A DNA stretch of 64,000 bases from Streptomyces sp. GESEQ-35 (GCF_017948485.1 NZ_JAFFSX010000002.1:248001-312000); one strand, 5' to 3'; numbered from the stretch's first letter, positions 9,921 to 20,752 are shown. Numbers and translations: made by a program. Notes: a model not told the origin generated them from the sequence alone.

Positions 9921-10405
9921 GTGCGGTGGGGGAGGGCTGTGTGAGTCGGGACCGGGCGCTGAGGATGGGGCGCTTGCGTGGGCCGGGAGTCGGACTGTGC
10001 CCGCAAGCCGGGCGGCTGGGATGGGTGCGGGTGCGCTGGGCGGGCCCGGATTCGTGTCCGTTGTCTGTGGGCCGTGCGGTGGGGGAGGGCTGTGTGAGTC
10101 GGGACCGGGCGCTGAGGATGGGGCGCTTGCGTGGGCCGGGGGTCGGACTGCGTCCGCAAGCCGGGCGGCTGGGATGGGTGCGGGTGCGTTGGGTGGGCCC
10201 GGATTCGTGTCCGTTGTCTGTGGGCCGTGCGGTGGGGGAGGGCTGTGTGAGTCGGGACCGTGTGCTGAGGGCGGAGCGCTTGCGTGCGCCGGCACCCGGA
10301 CCGCGTCCGCGAGCTGTGCGGCTGGGATGGGCGCGGGTGGGATGGGCGGGCCTGGAACTGTGTCCGGGGGCTGTGCGGCGAGGTAGGTGCGTGTGAGCCG
10401 GGCCG
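9921..10405 (+). repeat. Tandem array of a 153-bp repeat between two permease genes
   Basis: Three copies start at 9921, 10074 and 10227 (period 153 bases, a multiple of three), and a partial fourth starts at 10373. The third spacing is 146 because seven bases (TTGTCTG) are missing before the last copy. The beginning of each unit, GTGCGGTGGGGGAGGGCTGT then GTGAGTCGGG, matches the sequence containing the ribosome binding site and start of the second permease (GTGAGCCGGG at 10393). The array therefore looks like repeated duplication of that start region. All units stay open in one plus-strand frame that ends at 10396 in a GTGTGA overlap with the permease start. Confidence 0.9.
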
Positions 10406-11235
10406 GGATTGCCGTGCGGGCGGTGCGGGGCGGTGCCCGGCGGCCGGTCGGTGGGGTCGCCGTCCGAGGTGCGTTGCTGCGCTGGATCGTGCTCGCCGTC
10501 GCCGTCGGCTGCTGGGAGGTCGCCGCCCGGGCCCACGACAGCGTCTACTTCCCGCCGCCGGGCCGAATCGCGCACCGCGCCTACGAGTTGTGGTTCTCCG
10601 GCCCCGTCCGGCAGGTGTTCCTGACCGACGCCGCCATCGACAACATCGGGCCCAGCCTCGGCCGGATGGCCGCGGGGTTCGCGATCGCCGCCGTCGCCGG
10701 CATCGCGCTCGGTGTGGCGGTGGGCCGCTCGCGCCGGACGTACGCGCTGTGCAACCCGGTGCTCCAGTTCGCGCGGGCCGTACCACCCCCGGCCCTCGTC
10801 CCCGTCTTCGTCGTCGTCCTGGACTTCGGTACGCAGATGCAGGTCGCGTCGATCGCCTTCAGCGCCGTCTGGCCGGTGCTGATCAACACCGCGGAGGGGG
10901 CCCGCAACACCGACCCGCTGCGGCTCGACGTCGCCGCCGTCCTGCGCCTGAACGCCGTGGAAAGGCTCCGCTTCCTCCTCCTTCCCTCCGCGCTGCCCCG
11001 CATCTTCGCGGGCCTGCGCCTGAGCCTTTCGCTCTCCCTCATCCTCATGGTGTTCTCGGAACTGCTGCCGGGCACCGCGAACGGCATCGGCTTCACGCTC
11101 ACCGACGCCCAGTCGCGTTCCGACCTGCTCACCGTCTGGGCGGCGCTGGTCCTGCTCGGCGCCCTCGGCTATCTGCTCAACACCGGCCTGCTGGCGGTCG
11201 AGAAACGGCTGATCGGCACGGGGAGGTCCATATGA
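10387..11235 (+). CDS. ABC importer permease (second of two), NitT/TauT family
   Basis: A 282-residue membrane protein with several hydrophobic helices; the conserved coupling region is LRLNAVERLRFLLLPSALPR followed by IFAGLRLSLS. The start is GTG at 10387 or, more likely, GTG at 10393, which lies after GAGGTAGG and corresponds to the conserved start of the upstream repeat units. The N-terminus is long and basic before the first helix at about residue 30. Its stop overlaps the start of a 58-codon ORF by four bases. It probably pairs with the permease at 9087-9887. Confidence 0.86.
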   Translation: MRVSRAGIAVRAVRGGARRPVGGVAVRGALLRWIVLAVAVGCWEVAARAHDSVYFPPPGRIAHRAYELWFSGPVRQVFLTDAAIDNIGPSLGRMAAGFAIAAVAGIALGVAVGRSRRTYALCNPVLQFARAVPPPALVPVFVVVLDFGTQMQVASIAFSAVWPVLINTAEGARNTDPLRLDVAAVLRLNAVERLRFLLLPSALPRIFAGLRLSLSLSLILMVFSELLPGTANGIGFTLTDAQSRSDLLTVWAALVLLGALGYLLNTGLLAVEKRLIGTGRSI

Positions 11236-11408
11236 GGGCACAGGGCAACCGCGGCTCCACTGAACCGCGCACGGTCCGCGACCGGCCCGACGATCTCCCC
11301 GCCGCCCTCGACCGTGCGCCCAGCGCGGGCGACGACGCGGCCCCGCACCCCCTCCACCTCCGCGTCACCGCCGGCGAGGGCGCGCTCCACGACTCCAGGG
11401 ACAGGTGA
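11232..11408 (+). CDS. Possible 58-residue protein within the ABC operon
   Basis: An ATG overlaps the permease stop (ATGA at 11232-11235) and opens a 58-codon frame ending ten bases before the ATPase start. Third positions are strongly G/C, as in the flanking genes. The product (starting MRAQGNRGSTEP) is polar and Asp/Arg-rich, with no hydrophobic segment or known motif. It may be a true small protein or a translational relay that carries ribosomes to the ATPase gene. Evidence is limited to position and codon bias. Confidence 0.4.
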   Translation: MRAQGNRGSTEPRTVRDRPDDLPAALDRAPSAGDDAAPHPLHLRVTAGEGALHDSRDR

Positions 11409-11417
11409 CGCTTCCGG

Positions 11418-12167
11418 ATGCTCAGCCTCGACGAAGTCGGCCAGCACTACGGCGACCATCCCGTCCTGCACGACATCACCCTCACCGTGCCGGACGGCCA
11501 ACTCCTGAGCGTCGTCGGCCCGTCCGGCTGCGGCAAGTCCACCCTGCTGCGCACCATCGCGGGCCTGCTCCCCGCGCGCGAGGGCACGGTCACGATCGAC
11601 GGCACACCGGTCACCGGCGTACCCGACCAACTCGCCGTCGTCTTCCAGGACTACGGCCGCTCCCTCTTCCCCTGGCTCACCGTCCGCGAGAACGTCGCCC
11701 TCCCGCTGCGCCGCCGCGGCCTCGGCCGGGCCGAGCGGCGCGCCGAGGCCGAGCGGATCCTGGAACGCGTCGGCCTCGACGGCGCCGCCCGCCGTCACCC
11801 TTGGCAGCTCTCCGGCGGCATGCAGCAGCGTGTCGCCATCGCCCGCGCCCTGGTCTGCCGCCCCTCGCTCCTCCTCATGGACGAACCCTTCGGCTCCCTC
11901 GACGCCCAGACCCGCGAAGACCTCGAAGACCTCCTCCTGGAGGTCCACCGCACCGACGGCACCACCATCGTCTTCGTCACCCACGACATCGACGAGAGCG
12001 TCTACGTCGGCGACCGCGTCGTCATCCTCTCCCCGGGCCCCGGCTCCCGCGTCGTGGGGGACCTGCCGGTCGAACTCCCGGGCAAGCGGGACCAGATCAC
12101 CACCCGGGGACTGCCGGAGTTCGTGGCGCTGCGGACGCAGGTGGGGCGGGCGGTGCGGGGGTCCTGA
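11418..12167 (+). CDS. ABC importer ATPase, NitT/TauT family
   Basis: A 249-residue nucleotide-binding subunit. Walker A is GPSGCGKST (about 37-45), the Q-loop is VVFQDYG, the signature is LSGGMQQR, Walker B is LLLMDEP and the switch histidine is in FVTHDIDE. It energises the importer encoded just upstream. The ATG at 11418 is chosen because the product then begins directly with the first strand (MLSLDEVGQHYGDH); an overlapping longer frame from 11405 is out of phase. It is the last gene of the operon; the next gene is convergent. Confidence 0.92.
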   Translation: MLSLDEVGQHYGDHPVLHDITLTVPDGQLLSVVGPSGCGKSTLLRTIAGLLPAREGTVTIDGTPVTGVPDQLAVVFQDYGRSLFPWLTVRENVALPLRRRGLGRAERRAEAERILERVGLDGAARRHPWQLSGGMQQRVAIARALVCRPSLLLMDEPFGSLDAQTREDLEDLLLEVHRTDGTTIVFVTHDIDESVYVGDRVVILSPGPGSRVVGDLPVELPGKRDQITTRGLPEFVALRTQVGRAVRGS

Positions 12168-12179
12168 CGCGGACGGCCG

Positions 12180-13418
12180 TCAGACCACGCGCACGTCCTG
12201 CCACACCATCCGGTGGTCCGACGTCGGCACGTTCGCCCCGCCGCCCACCAGCCGGTACAGCGGGTCGTCGGACGTCGGCCAGAACACGCCGTTCGACCCG
12301 GGTATCAGCCCCTTGGACGGCAGGACGTAGTCGACGCGCAGATTACCCGGCGCGGTGTCGTTGAAGTCCGCCGTGTCGTACTTGGGATCGCCGGTGTGCG
12401 AGGAGTTGGCACCGCCCTGGAGCCGCGCCGCCTCGACCGCGCCCTTGCTCGTGGGCGGCGCCTTGGGCACGTTGACCGCCGGGTGGTCCAGCAGCAGACG
12501 GATGGCGTGGTCGTAGCTGTCGCCGTCGTACGGATCGGCGTTCTGATCCCCGGCCAGCACGAAGCGCGCCCCAGGCCGCAGCCCGCCGCGCGTCCCCTTG
12601 TCGTCGTACAGGTACGAGCTGCGGCGCCGTCCGCCGATGTAGTCGGCCCACAGCCGGATCTCGTCGTGGTTGCGCCGGCCGTTACGGTCCTCGGTGCCGT
12701 CGAAGCTGGGCGGCGTCGGGTGCGACACCAGGAAGTGCACGGTCTCGTGGCCGATGCTGAGCGGCACGTCCCAGTGGCTCTTGGAGGAGAGCCGGAAGAC
12801 CGCCTGGGCCTCGGCGCTGTAGTAGCCCGGAGGCATGACGTGGCCCGGCATGTCCCGCCACAGGAAACGCTGGAAGGGGCGCACCGCGCGCGTGTCGATC
12901 GGGTACTTGGAGAGCACCGCCATGCCGTACTGCCCGGGGAACCAGCCGTATCCGTACGCGTCCTGGCCGTACGCGTCCGAACCGGGCGTCGTCACCGCGC
13001 CGTTGCGTCCGTCGAAGTCCAGCCCCGAGGCCACGCCCGTGTTCACCGGCCCGGTGAAGTGGTGCCGGTAGCTCACGGGCTTCGCGCCGTTCTGTCCGAC
13101 GGCGAGGTAGTTGCGCAGGAAGAGGCGGACCGCCGTGCCGGACTCGTCGTAGTCGAACTCGTTGATCAGCAGCACGTCCGGGTCGACCCGCTGGATCGTC
13201 TCGGCGACGTTCTTCGCCTGGGTGTTGTCCGGAGTGGACAGGTCGGTGACGAGCGCGCCCTGAGTGCCGCGGTTCAGGGAGGCGTTGAACGTGGCGAAGC
13301 GCACCGTGCGCCCCCGGCGGTCCGATGCCGCGGCGGGCAGGGCCGAGGTGCCGGCCAGCGCCGCCCCGGCCAGTGCGGTGAGCGTGGCGCGACGGGAGAG
13401 GGATCTGGGCTGGTCCAT
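12180..13418 (-). CDS. Tat-exported endonuclease/exonuclease/phosphatase-family protein
   Basis: A 412-residue secreted hydrolase. The signal contains a twin-arginine motif (LSRRATL) followed by an alanine-rich hydrophobic core and an AAA cleavage region, typical of Tat export. The mature domain shows EEP-family landmarks: RFATFNASLNRG, INEFDYDESG with the metal-binding Glu, SHPTPPSF, LAGDQNADP with the catalytic Asp/Asn, and SDHRMVWQ with the terminal Asp-His pair. Family members cleave nucleic acids or phosphodiesters; secreted versions often scavenge phosphate or DNA. The start ATG follows AAGGGAG. The gene is divergent from the geosmin synthase gene. Confidence 0.85.
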   Translation of the reverse strand: MDQPRSLSRRATLTALAGAALAGTSALPAAASDRRGRTVRFATFNASLNRGTQGALVTDLSTPDNTQAKNVAETIQRVDPDVLLINEFDYDESGTAVRLFLRNYLAVGQNGAKPVSYRHHFTGPVNTGVASGLDFDGRNGAVTTPGSDAYGQDAYGYGWFPGQYGMAVLSKYPIDTRAVRPFQRFLWRDMPGHVMPPGYYSAEAQAVFRLSSKSHWDVPLSIGHETVHFLVSHPTPPSFDGTEDRNGRRNHDEIRLWADYIGGRRRSSYLYDDKGTRGGLRPGARFVLAGDQNADPYDGDSYDHAIRLLLDHPAVNVPKAPPTSKGAVEAARLQGGANSSHTGDPKYDTADFNDTAPGNLRVDYVLPSKGLIPGSNGVFWPTSDDPLYRLVGGGANVPTSDHRMVWQDVRVV

Positions 13419-13575
13419 CGGAACTCCCTTGAGGAGAGGCACGTGAATTTCCGTAGTCTGCGCGCGTAGAGATGAACGCCACAAGTCCCCCCGAGAACTC
13501 CCGGATTCACCCTTGATTCACGCGATGGTGTGATCATGTCCGGGGCCGCGGATGTCCCCGGAAACCCGCGGGTAG

Positions 13576-15741
<2,166 letters not shown>

Positions 15742-15777
15742 GGTCAGCCGACGTCCCGCGGCCGCTCCGCGGTCTAC

Positions 15778-15826
15778 TCGGCGAGCTCCCGGACGCCGCT
15801 CGCGGCGTTCACCGGTAGCTCGCCGA
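15778..15826 (+). terminator. Nested hairpin downstream of geosmin synthase
   Basis: TCGGCGAGCT at 15778-15787 is exactly inverted as AGCTCGCCGA at 15817-15826. Inside lies a second stem, CGCCG-CTCG-CGGCG. There is no T-run, as is usual for Streptomyces terminators. It begins 36 bases after the geoA stop. Confidence 0.55.
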
Positions 15827-15968
15827 GCGGCGGCGACGGTGGTGGAGGCACTGACCGAACGGGGGTGAGTCACTATGACTTCCCGTTCTTGACCATGGGT
15901 CAGTCTCACTCGTTCGTGGCTCGTCGTGCGCCGGCGCTCCGGGTAGTTCATCAGCCGGAGGCGAAGAC

Positions 15969-16577
15969 ATGGAACAGACTGCGTTGCGTCCCAAGCCGAT
16001 GCCCGGTCAGGAGTCCGGCGGCGGCCCCGCGTCCGACCCCGCACGCCGCCCGCACGCGGCCCGCCGACGTCGCCGACGGCTCACGACCCTGCTGTTCGGC
16101 CTGTTCGTCGGTGCGGTCCTGGTCCTGTCCGGGGTCGGCCTCGGGACGGTGGGCGCCACCGTGATCGGCATGAGCAAACTCGCCGACCTGCAACGCCAAG
16201 CGGGGCAGGCGGGTCAGCCCGGCGATGGCCCGGCCCCGGCTCCCCGGTCCGCCTCGGCGCTCCCCGGCCCCACCCCGCCGCCCACCACGCCCACCCCGTC
16301 ACCGGCGCCCGCCGGTGCCACCCTCGGTGTGGAGGCCGTGGACGCCGAGAAGTCAGGGGCCATGGTCGTCGGCGTCCACGTCCCCGGCCCCGGGTACGCG
16401 GCGGGCCTGGTCAGGGGCGATGTGCTCCTCGCGTTCGACACGACCCGGATCGACACGGCCGCCGACCTCGCGCGAGCGGTCGCCGACACCCGCCCCGGAT
16501 CCGAGGTCACCTTGACAGTGCGTCATGAGAGCGGTGGTTATCAGCAGTTGACGGTCGTCCCGGGCGTCGTCACCTGA
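15969..16577 (+). CDS. Single-pass membrane protein with extracytoplasmic PDZ domain
   Basis: A 202-residue protein: a basic cytoplasmic N-terminus (ARRRRRRLTT), one transmembrane helix at about residues 40-65, a Pro/Ala-rich linker (PTPPPTTPTPSPAPA), then a PDZ domain from about residue 115 (GAMVVGVHVPGPGYAAGLVR followed by GDVLLAFDTTRI and RPGSEVTLTVRH). Proteins of this layout usually accompany HtrA-like proteases, but no protease domain is present, so it may be an accessory that binds peptide tails outside the membrane. GGAGGCG precedes the ATG. No partner gene is evident nearby. Confidence 0.75.
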   Translation: MEQTALRPKPMPGQESGGGPASDPARRPHAARRRRRRLTTLLFGLFVGAVLVLSGVGLGTVGATVIGMSKLADLQRQAGQAGQPGDGPAPAPRSASALPGPTPPPTTPTPSPAPAGATLGVEAVDAEKSGAMVVGVHVPGPGYAAGLVRGDVLLAFDTTRIDTAADLARAVADTRPGSEVTLTVRHESGGYQQLTVVPGVVT

Positions 16578-16601
16578 CCGTCCTGGAACCCGGGCTTGTC
16601 G

Positions 16602-16628
16602 TAATGCCTGGGAGCCATCCAGGCATTA
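16602..16628 (+). terminator. Perfect 10-bp hairpin after the PDZ-protein gene
   Basis: TAATGCCTGG (16602-16611), a 7-base loop, then CCAGGCATTA (16619-16628). It begins 25 bases after the stop codon and lacks a T-run. Confidence 0.6.
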
Positions 16629-16768
16629 GCCCTCATGGTGGATCAGTGGTCGTCCGTCAGGGGTGGTGGTCGGTGACGCGCTGAAAGGACCTGCAAACCG
16701 GCTCGCGCGGCCCCCGCCGTGCGGGCAGGATGCTGCCGTAGTCCCTTCAGCCGCACAGGGAGGCCAGG

Positions 16769-17893
16769 ATGACCGGCACTGCGGCGCCCTTCGGCGCCGA
16801 CGACTACCGGGCCCGTATGGAGCGCGCAGCGCGGGCGGCCGCCGAGGCGGGGCTCGCCGGGCTGCTCGTGACGCCGGGGCCCGACCTGGTGTGGCTGACC
16901 GGCTACGCACCCACCGCTGTCACCGAACGGCTCACCCTGCTGGTGCTCACCCCCGGACAGGACCCCGTGCTCGTGGTGCCCACGCTGGAGGCACCGGACG
17001 CGGCCAAGGCGGCCGGCGCGCCCGCGCTGACACTGCGCGACTGGACCGACGGCAAGGACCCCTACGCCGCCACCGCGGCGCTCCTTGACTCCACCGGGCG
17101 CTTCGGCATCAGCGACAACGCCTGGGCCATGCATCTGCTGGGCCTGCAGAAGGCGCTGCCCGGCACCTCCCACGCCTCCCTCACCGACGCCCTGCCCATG
17201 CTCCGTGCCGTCAAGGACGCGGCGGAGCTCCGGCTGTTGGCGGCCGCCGGCGCGGCCGCGGACGCGACGTTCGAGGAGATCCGGAAGGTTCCCTTCGCCG
17301 GCCGCCGCGAGTCCGAGGTCGCCGCCGACCTCGCCGGCCTGCTACGCCGGTTCGGGCACTCCCAGGTCGACTTCACGATCGTCGCCTCCGGCCCGAACGG
17401 TGCCAATCCCCACCACGAAGTGGGCGACCGGGTCATCGGGCACGGCGACATGGTGGTCCTCGACTTCGGCGGCCTGAAGGACGGCTACGGCTCCGACACC
17501 TCCCGCACGGTCCACGTCGGCGAACCGACCGACGAGGAGCGCCAGGTCCACGACCTGGTGCGCGCGGCCCAGGAGGCGGGCTTCAGGGCCGTACGGCCCG
17601 GCGTCGCCTGCCAGGAGGTCGACCGGGCCGCCCGCGCGGTCATCGCCGACGCCGGATACGGCGAGTACTTCATCCACCGCACCGGACACGGAATCGGCGT
17701 CACCACGCACGAGCCGCCGTACATGATCGAGGGCGAGCAGCAGCCCCTGGTGCCGGGCATGTGCTTCTCCGTCGAGCCCGGTATCTATCTGCCCGGCCGC
17801 TTCGGCGTCCGCATCGAGGACATCGTCACGGTCACCGAGGACGGCGGTCGCCGCCTCAACGACACCGCCCGCGAAATGGTCATAGTGAACTGA
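16769..17893 (+). CDS. M24-family metallopeptidase, Xaa-Pro aminopeptidase/prolidase-like
   Basis: A 374-residue cytoplasmic peptidase with a creatinase-type N-terminal domain (about 1-140) and a pita-bread catalytic domain. Metal ligands are visible in VVLDFGGLKDGYGSDTSRT (two Asp), HRTGHGIG (His), CFSVEPGIY (Glu) and GVRIEDIVTV (Glu). Such enzymes release the N-terminal residue ahead of proline or cleave Xaa-Pro dipeptides. The ATG follows AGGGAGGCC. The next gene starts about 50 bases downstream on the same strand, and the two may be co-transcribed. Confidence 0.9.
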   Translation: MTGTAAPFGADDYRARMERAARAAAEAGLAGLLVTPGPDLVWLTGYAPTAVTERLTLLVLTPGQDPVLVVPTLEAPDAAKAAGAPALTLRDWTDGKDPYAATAALLDSTGRFGISDNAWAMHLLGLQKALPGTSHASLTDALPMLRAVKDAAELRLLAAAGAAADATFEEIRKVPFAGRRESEVAADLAGLLRRFGHSQVDFTIVASGPNGANPHHEVGDRVIGHGDMVVLDFGGLKDGYGSDTSRTVHVGEPTDEERQVHDLVRAAQEAGFRAVRPGVACQEVDRAARAVIADAGYGEYFIHRTGHGIGVTTHEPPYMIEGEQQPLVPGMCFSVEPGIYLPGRFGVRIEDIVTVTEDGGRRLNDTAREMVIVN

Positions 17894-17943
17894 CCGAGCA
17901 TCAGGAGCCTCCCACGACGACTTCGAGCGACGACGGCGTGACC

Positions 17944-18894
17944 ATGACCCAGGCACCGACACCCACCGCGGACACCGTCCGACGACTGGTCCGTTCCCTG
18001 CTCAAGGACGGGGCCGCAGCGAAGGGCGCCGCCGGACCCGACGTCCGGCCGGTCGCAGAAGGCGGCGGGCACGCCACGTGGTGGGTCGGCACCCGCCATG
18101 TCCTGCGTCTCGCCCCCGACCGCGACGCCGCCGTCCGTCAACGCCGCGAACTGCGCCTGCGCGACCTCGTCCGCCCGCACGTCCCGGTCGCCGTGCCGAC
18201 GAGCGTGTCGCACGGCGAGTGGGCGCCCGGGCTGACATACACGCTGGACACCAAGGTTCCCGGCGGCTCGGGCGAGGAGCACGACGTGTCGGCCGTCGGG
18301 GAGGCCGACCTGGCCGGGGTGCTCACCGGACTGCGCGAGGTACCGGTACGGCAGGCCGAGACCCTCGGCGTCCCGCGCGCCGCACCGCGCTCCCTGGAGG
18401 CCCTGCGCCGGGCCGCCGAACGCGCCGCCGGTCGTCTCGCCGCCGCCGACGAGTTCGACGCCGTACGCCTCCACCAGCTCACCGCACCCGCCGCGGTCCA
18501 GCTCGCCGCACAGCCCGGCACCGCGATCCTCGTCCACCACGGCCTCACCGGAGAGCACCTCGTGGTCAGCGCCGACGGCCGGGTGCGCGGTGTCCTCGGC
18601 TGGACCGACGCGGTCCTCGGCGACCCCGCCGAGGACATCGCCGGTCTCGCGCTCGCCGTCGGCTCGCCCGCCGCCGTCCGCGCCGCCACTCTCGCCGGCT
18701 ACGGCGCTCGCCCCTGCCTGCGCGGCCTCTGGCTCGCCCGCTGCGACAGCCTCCTCCGCCTTGCCGAACGCCTCGAAGGCCGGGGCGGCAGCCCTCCGCC
18801 GCTCCTGCGGGAGCAGCTGGAGCGAGCCTGGGAGGCGATCCTGCTGGAACGGGTGACGGAGTTGCGGGACGACGAGACGGACGAGGAGTCATAG
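17944..18894 (+). CDS. Aminoglycoside-phosphotransferase-fold protein with degenerate active site
   Basis: A 316-residue protein with the APH/choline-kinase fold: an N-lobe ATP-binding region (HVLRLAPDRDAAVRQRRELR) and the C-lobe pattern VHHGLTGEHLVV ... VLGWTDAVLGDPAEDIAGLA. In active members the first motif is HGDxxxxN and the second begins I-D-W/F. Here the catalytic Asp position is Gly200, the Asn position is His205 and the metal-binding Asp is Gly219. The fold is therefore clear but phosphotransfer is doubtful; it may be a pseudokinase or bind a ligand. An in-frame GTG six bases upstream is an alternative start. Transcription ends at the strong hairpin at 18912. Confidence 0.72.
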   Translation: MTQAPTPTADTVRRLVRSLLKDGAAAKGAAGPDVRPVAEGGGHATWWVGTRHVLRLAPDRDAAVRQRRELRLRDLVRPHVPVAVPTSVSHGEWAPGLTYTLDTKVPGGSGEEHDVSAVGEADLAGVLTGLREVPVRQAETLGVPRAAPRSLEALRRAAERAAGRLAAADEFDAVRLHQLTAPAAVQLAAQPGTAILVHHGLTGEHLVVSADGRVRGVLGWTDAVLGDPAEDIAGLALAVGSPAAVRAATLAGYGARPCLRGLWLARCDSLLRLAERLEGRGGSPPPLLREQLERAWEAILLERVTELRDDETDEES

Positions 18895-18911
18895 GGGCAG
18901 CCGGTCCGGGG

Positions 18912-18963
18912 ACGAAGGGCTGCGCGTAAGCGTTTGCGCAATCGCTTACGCGCAGCCCTTCGT
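18912..18963. terminator. Bidirectional terminator, 21-bp perfect inverted repeat
   Basis: Bases 18912-18932 are an exact inverse of 18943-18963 around a 10-base loop. It lies between the convergent phosphotransferase-like and treZ genes and can terminate both. The loop region contains the self-complementary octamer TTGCGCAA flanked by TAAGCG and CGCTTA, a LacI-operator-like core, which is a possible second use. Confidence 0.85.
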
Positions 18964-19006
18964 GCCCCCGTCCGCGCCGACCCGCCCACTGCTCACCGCT
19001 CACCGC

Positions 19007-20752
19007 TCACGCCTGCAACAGCACCACGCACGACTCCCCGGGCAGATGCAGCAGCCCGTCCTGGCCCGGCGCGTCGACCGGCTCCCATGCGGCGAGCACC
19101 TCCGCCGGACGCGGGCCCAGGGGGATCGCCGCCGGCTCCTTGGCGAGGTTGACGGCCACACGGACGTCCCCGCGCCGGAAGGCGAGCCAGCGCCCCGCCT
19201 CGTCGTAGGCCACCTTGGTGTCGGCCAGGTCGGGATCGGTGAGGTCGGCCTGCTCGTGCCGCAGGGCGATGAGCCGGCGGTACCAGGCCAGCACGCGCGC
19301 GTGAGGCTCCTGCTCCGGCTCGGACCAGTCGAGGCAGGAGCGGTCGCGGGTCGCCGGGTCCTGCGGGTCGGGAACGTCCTCCTCGGCCCAGCCGTGCGCG
19401 GCGAACTCCCGCCGTCTGCCCCGCCGTACGGACTCGGCGAGCTCGGGGTCGGTGTGGTCGGTGAAGAACTGCCAGGGCGTGCCCGCGGCCCACTCCTCGC
19501 CCATGAACAGCATCGGCGTGAACGGGGCGGTCAGGATCAGCGTCGCCGCGCAGGCCAGCAGGCCGGGGGAGAGGGACGCCGAAAGCCGGTCGCCCAGGGC
19601 CCGGTTGCCCACCTGGTCGTGGGTCTGGCCGTAGCCGAGCAGCCGGTGCCCGGCCACGCGCGCGCGGTCCAGGGGGCGCCCGTGCTGCCGGCCCCGGAAA
19701 CTCGAGAACGTGCCGTCATGGAAGTAGCCGCCGGTGAGTGTCTTGGCGAGCGCCGCGAACGGGGCCCGCGCGAAGTCGGCGTAGTAGCCCTGGGACTCGC
19801 CGGTCAGCGTCGAGTGCAGGGAGTGGTGGAAGTCGTCGTTCCACTGCGCGTGCAGGCCCAGGCCGCCCGCTTCACGGGGGGTGACCAGCCGTGGGTCGTT
19901 GAGGTCGGCCTCGGCGACCAGGAAGAGCGGCCGGTCCAGGTCGGCGGCCAGGGCGTCCACGGCCGTCGACAGCTCCTCCAGGAAGTGGCACGCGCGCGTG
20001 TCGGCCAGCGCGTGCACCGCGTCCAGGCGCAGCCCGTCGATCCGGTAGTCCCGCAGCCACGCCAGCGCGCTGCCCAGCAGATACGCGCGCACCTCGTCCG
20101 AGCCGGGCGCGTCCAGATTGACGGCGGAACCCCAGGGCGTGTGATGCGTGTCTGTGAAGTACGGGCCGAACCGGGGCAGGTAGTTGCCGGACGGCCCCAA
20201 GTGGTTGTGCACCACGTCGAGGACCACGCCCAGGCCCAGCTCGTGAGCCCGGTCGACGAACCGTTTCAGCGCCTCGGGGCCGCCGTACGGCTCGTGCACC
20301 GCCCACAACGAAACCCCCTCGTACCCCCAGCCGTGCCGCCCGGGGAAGGGGCACACCGGCATCAACTCGACGTGCGTGACGCCCAGTTCGACGAGATGTC
20401 CGAGCCGCTCGGCGGCGGCGTCCAGGGTGCCCTCGCGCGTGTACGTGCCCACGTGCAGCTCGTACAGGACCGCGCCGGGCAGCGGGCGCCCGGCCCACTC
20501 ACTGCGCCACGCGTAGCGCTCGTGGTCGACGACCGCGCTCGGCCCGTCCGGGCCGTCCGGCTGTCGGCGTGAACGCGGGTCGGGCAGCACGGGGCCGTCG
20601 TCCAGCGCGAAGCCGTACCGAGTGCCGTCGTGCGCCTCAGCCTCCCCCCTCCACCAGCCCGCTCGGTCAGGATCGCGCTCCAACGCGCGCGTGGCGCCGT
20701 CGCACTGGAGCGTCACACGGTCGGTCTGCGGTGCCCACACCTCGAACTGCAC
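19007..20752 (-). CDS. treZ: Maltooligosyltrehalose trehalohydrolase
   Basis: A 581-residue GH13 enzyme that hydrolyses the bond next to the trehalosyl end made by TreY, releasing trehalose. The N-terminal domain (MQFEVWAPQTDRVTLQ) is the glycan-binding module seen in TreZ. Catalytic landmarks are YELHVGTYTREGT, VVLDVVHNHLGPSGNY, DGLRLDAVHAL with the nucleophile Asp, LVAEADLNDP with the acid/base Glu, and YGQTHDQVGNR. Full length for the family. With treY and glgX in the same region it completes the TreYZ route from glycogen. The ATG at 20752 begins the conserved N-terminus. Confidence 0.96.
   Translation of the reverse strand: MQFEVWAPQTDRVTLQCDGATRALERDPDRAGWWRGEAEAHDGTRYGFALDDGPVLPDPRSRRQPDGPDGPSAVVDHERYAWRSEWAGRPLPGAVLYELHVGTYTREGTLDAAAERLGHLVELGVTHVELMPVCPFPGRHGWGYEGVSLWAVHEPYGGPEALKRFVDRAHELGLGVVLDVVHNHLGPSGNYLPRFGPYFTDTHHTPWGSAVNLDAPGSDEVRAYLLGSALAWLRDYRIDGLRLDAVHALADTRACHFLEELSTAVDALAADLDRPLFLVAEADLNDPRLVTPREAGGLGLHAQWNDDFHHSLHSTLTGESQGYYADFARAPFAALAKTLTGGYFHDGTFSSFRGRQHGRPLDRARVAGHRLLGYGQTHDQVGNRALGDRLSASLSPGLLACAATLILTAPFTPMLFMGEEWAAGTPWQFFTDHTDPELAESVRRGRRREFAAHGWAEEDVPDPQDPATRDRSCLDWSEPEQEPHARVLAWYRRLIALRHEQADLTDPDLADTKVAYDEAGRWLAFRRGDVRVAVNLAKEPAAIPLGPRPAEVLAAWEPVDAPGQDGLLHLPGESCVVLLQA

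Noticed and set aside
9793..11241. Long minus-strand ORF of 482 codons across the repeat array and permease 2
   Set aside because: Shadow of the plus-strand permease and the 153-bp repeats, which stay open in several frames because the period is a multiple of three; low-complexity product without family signature.
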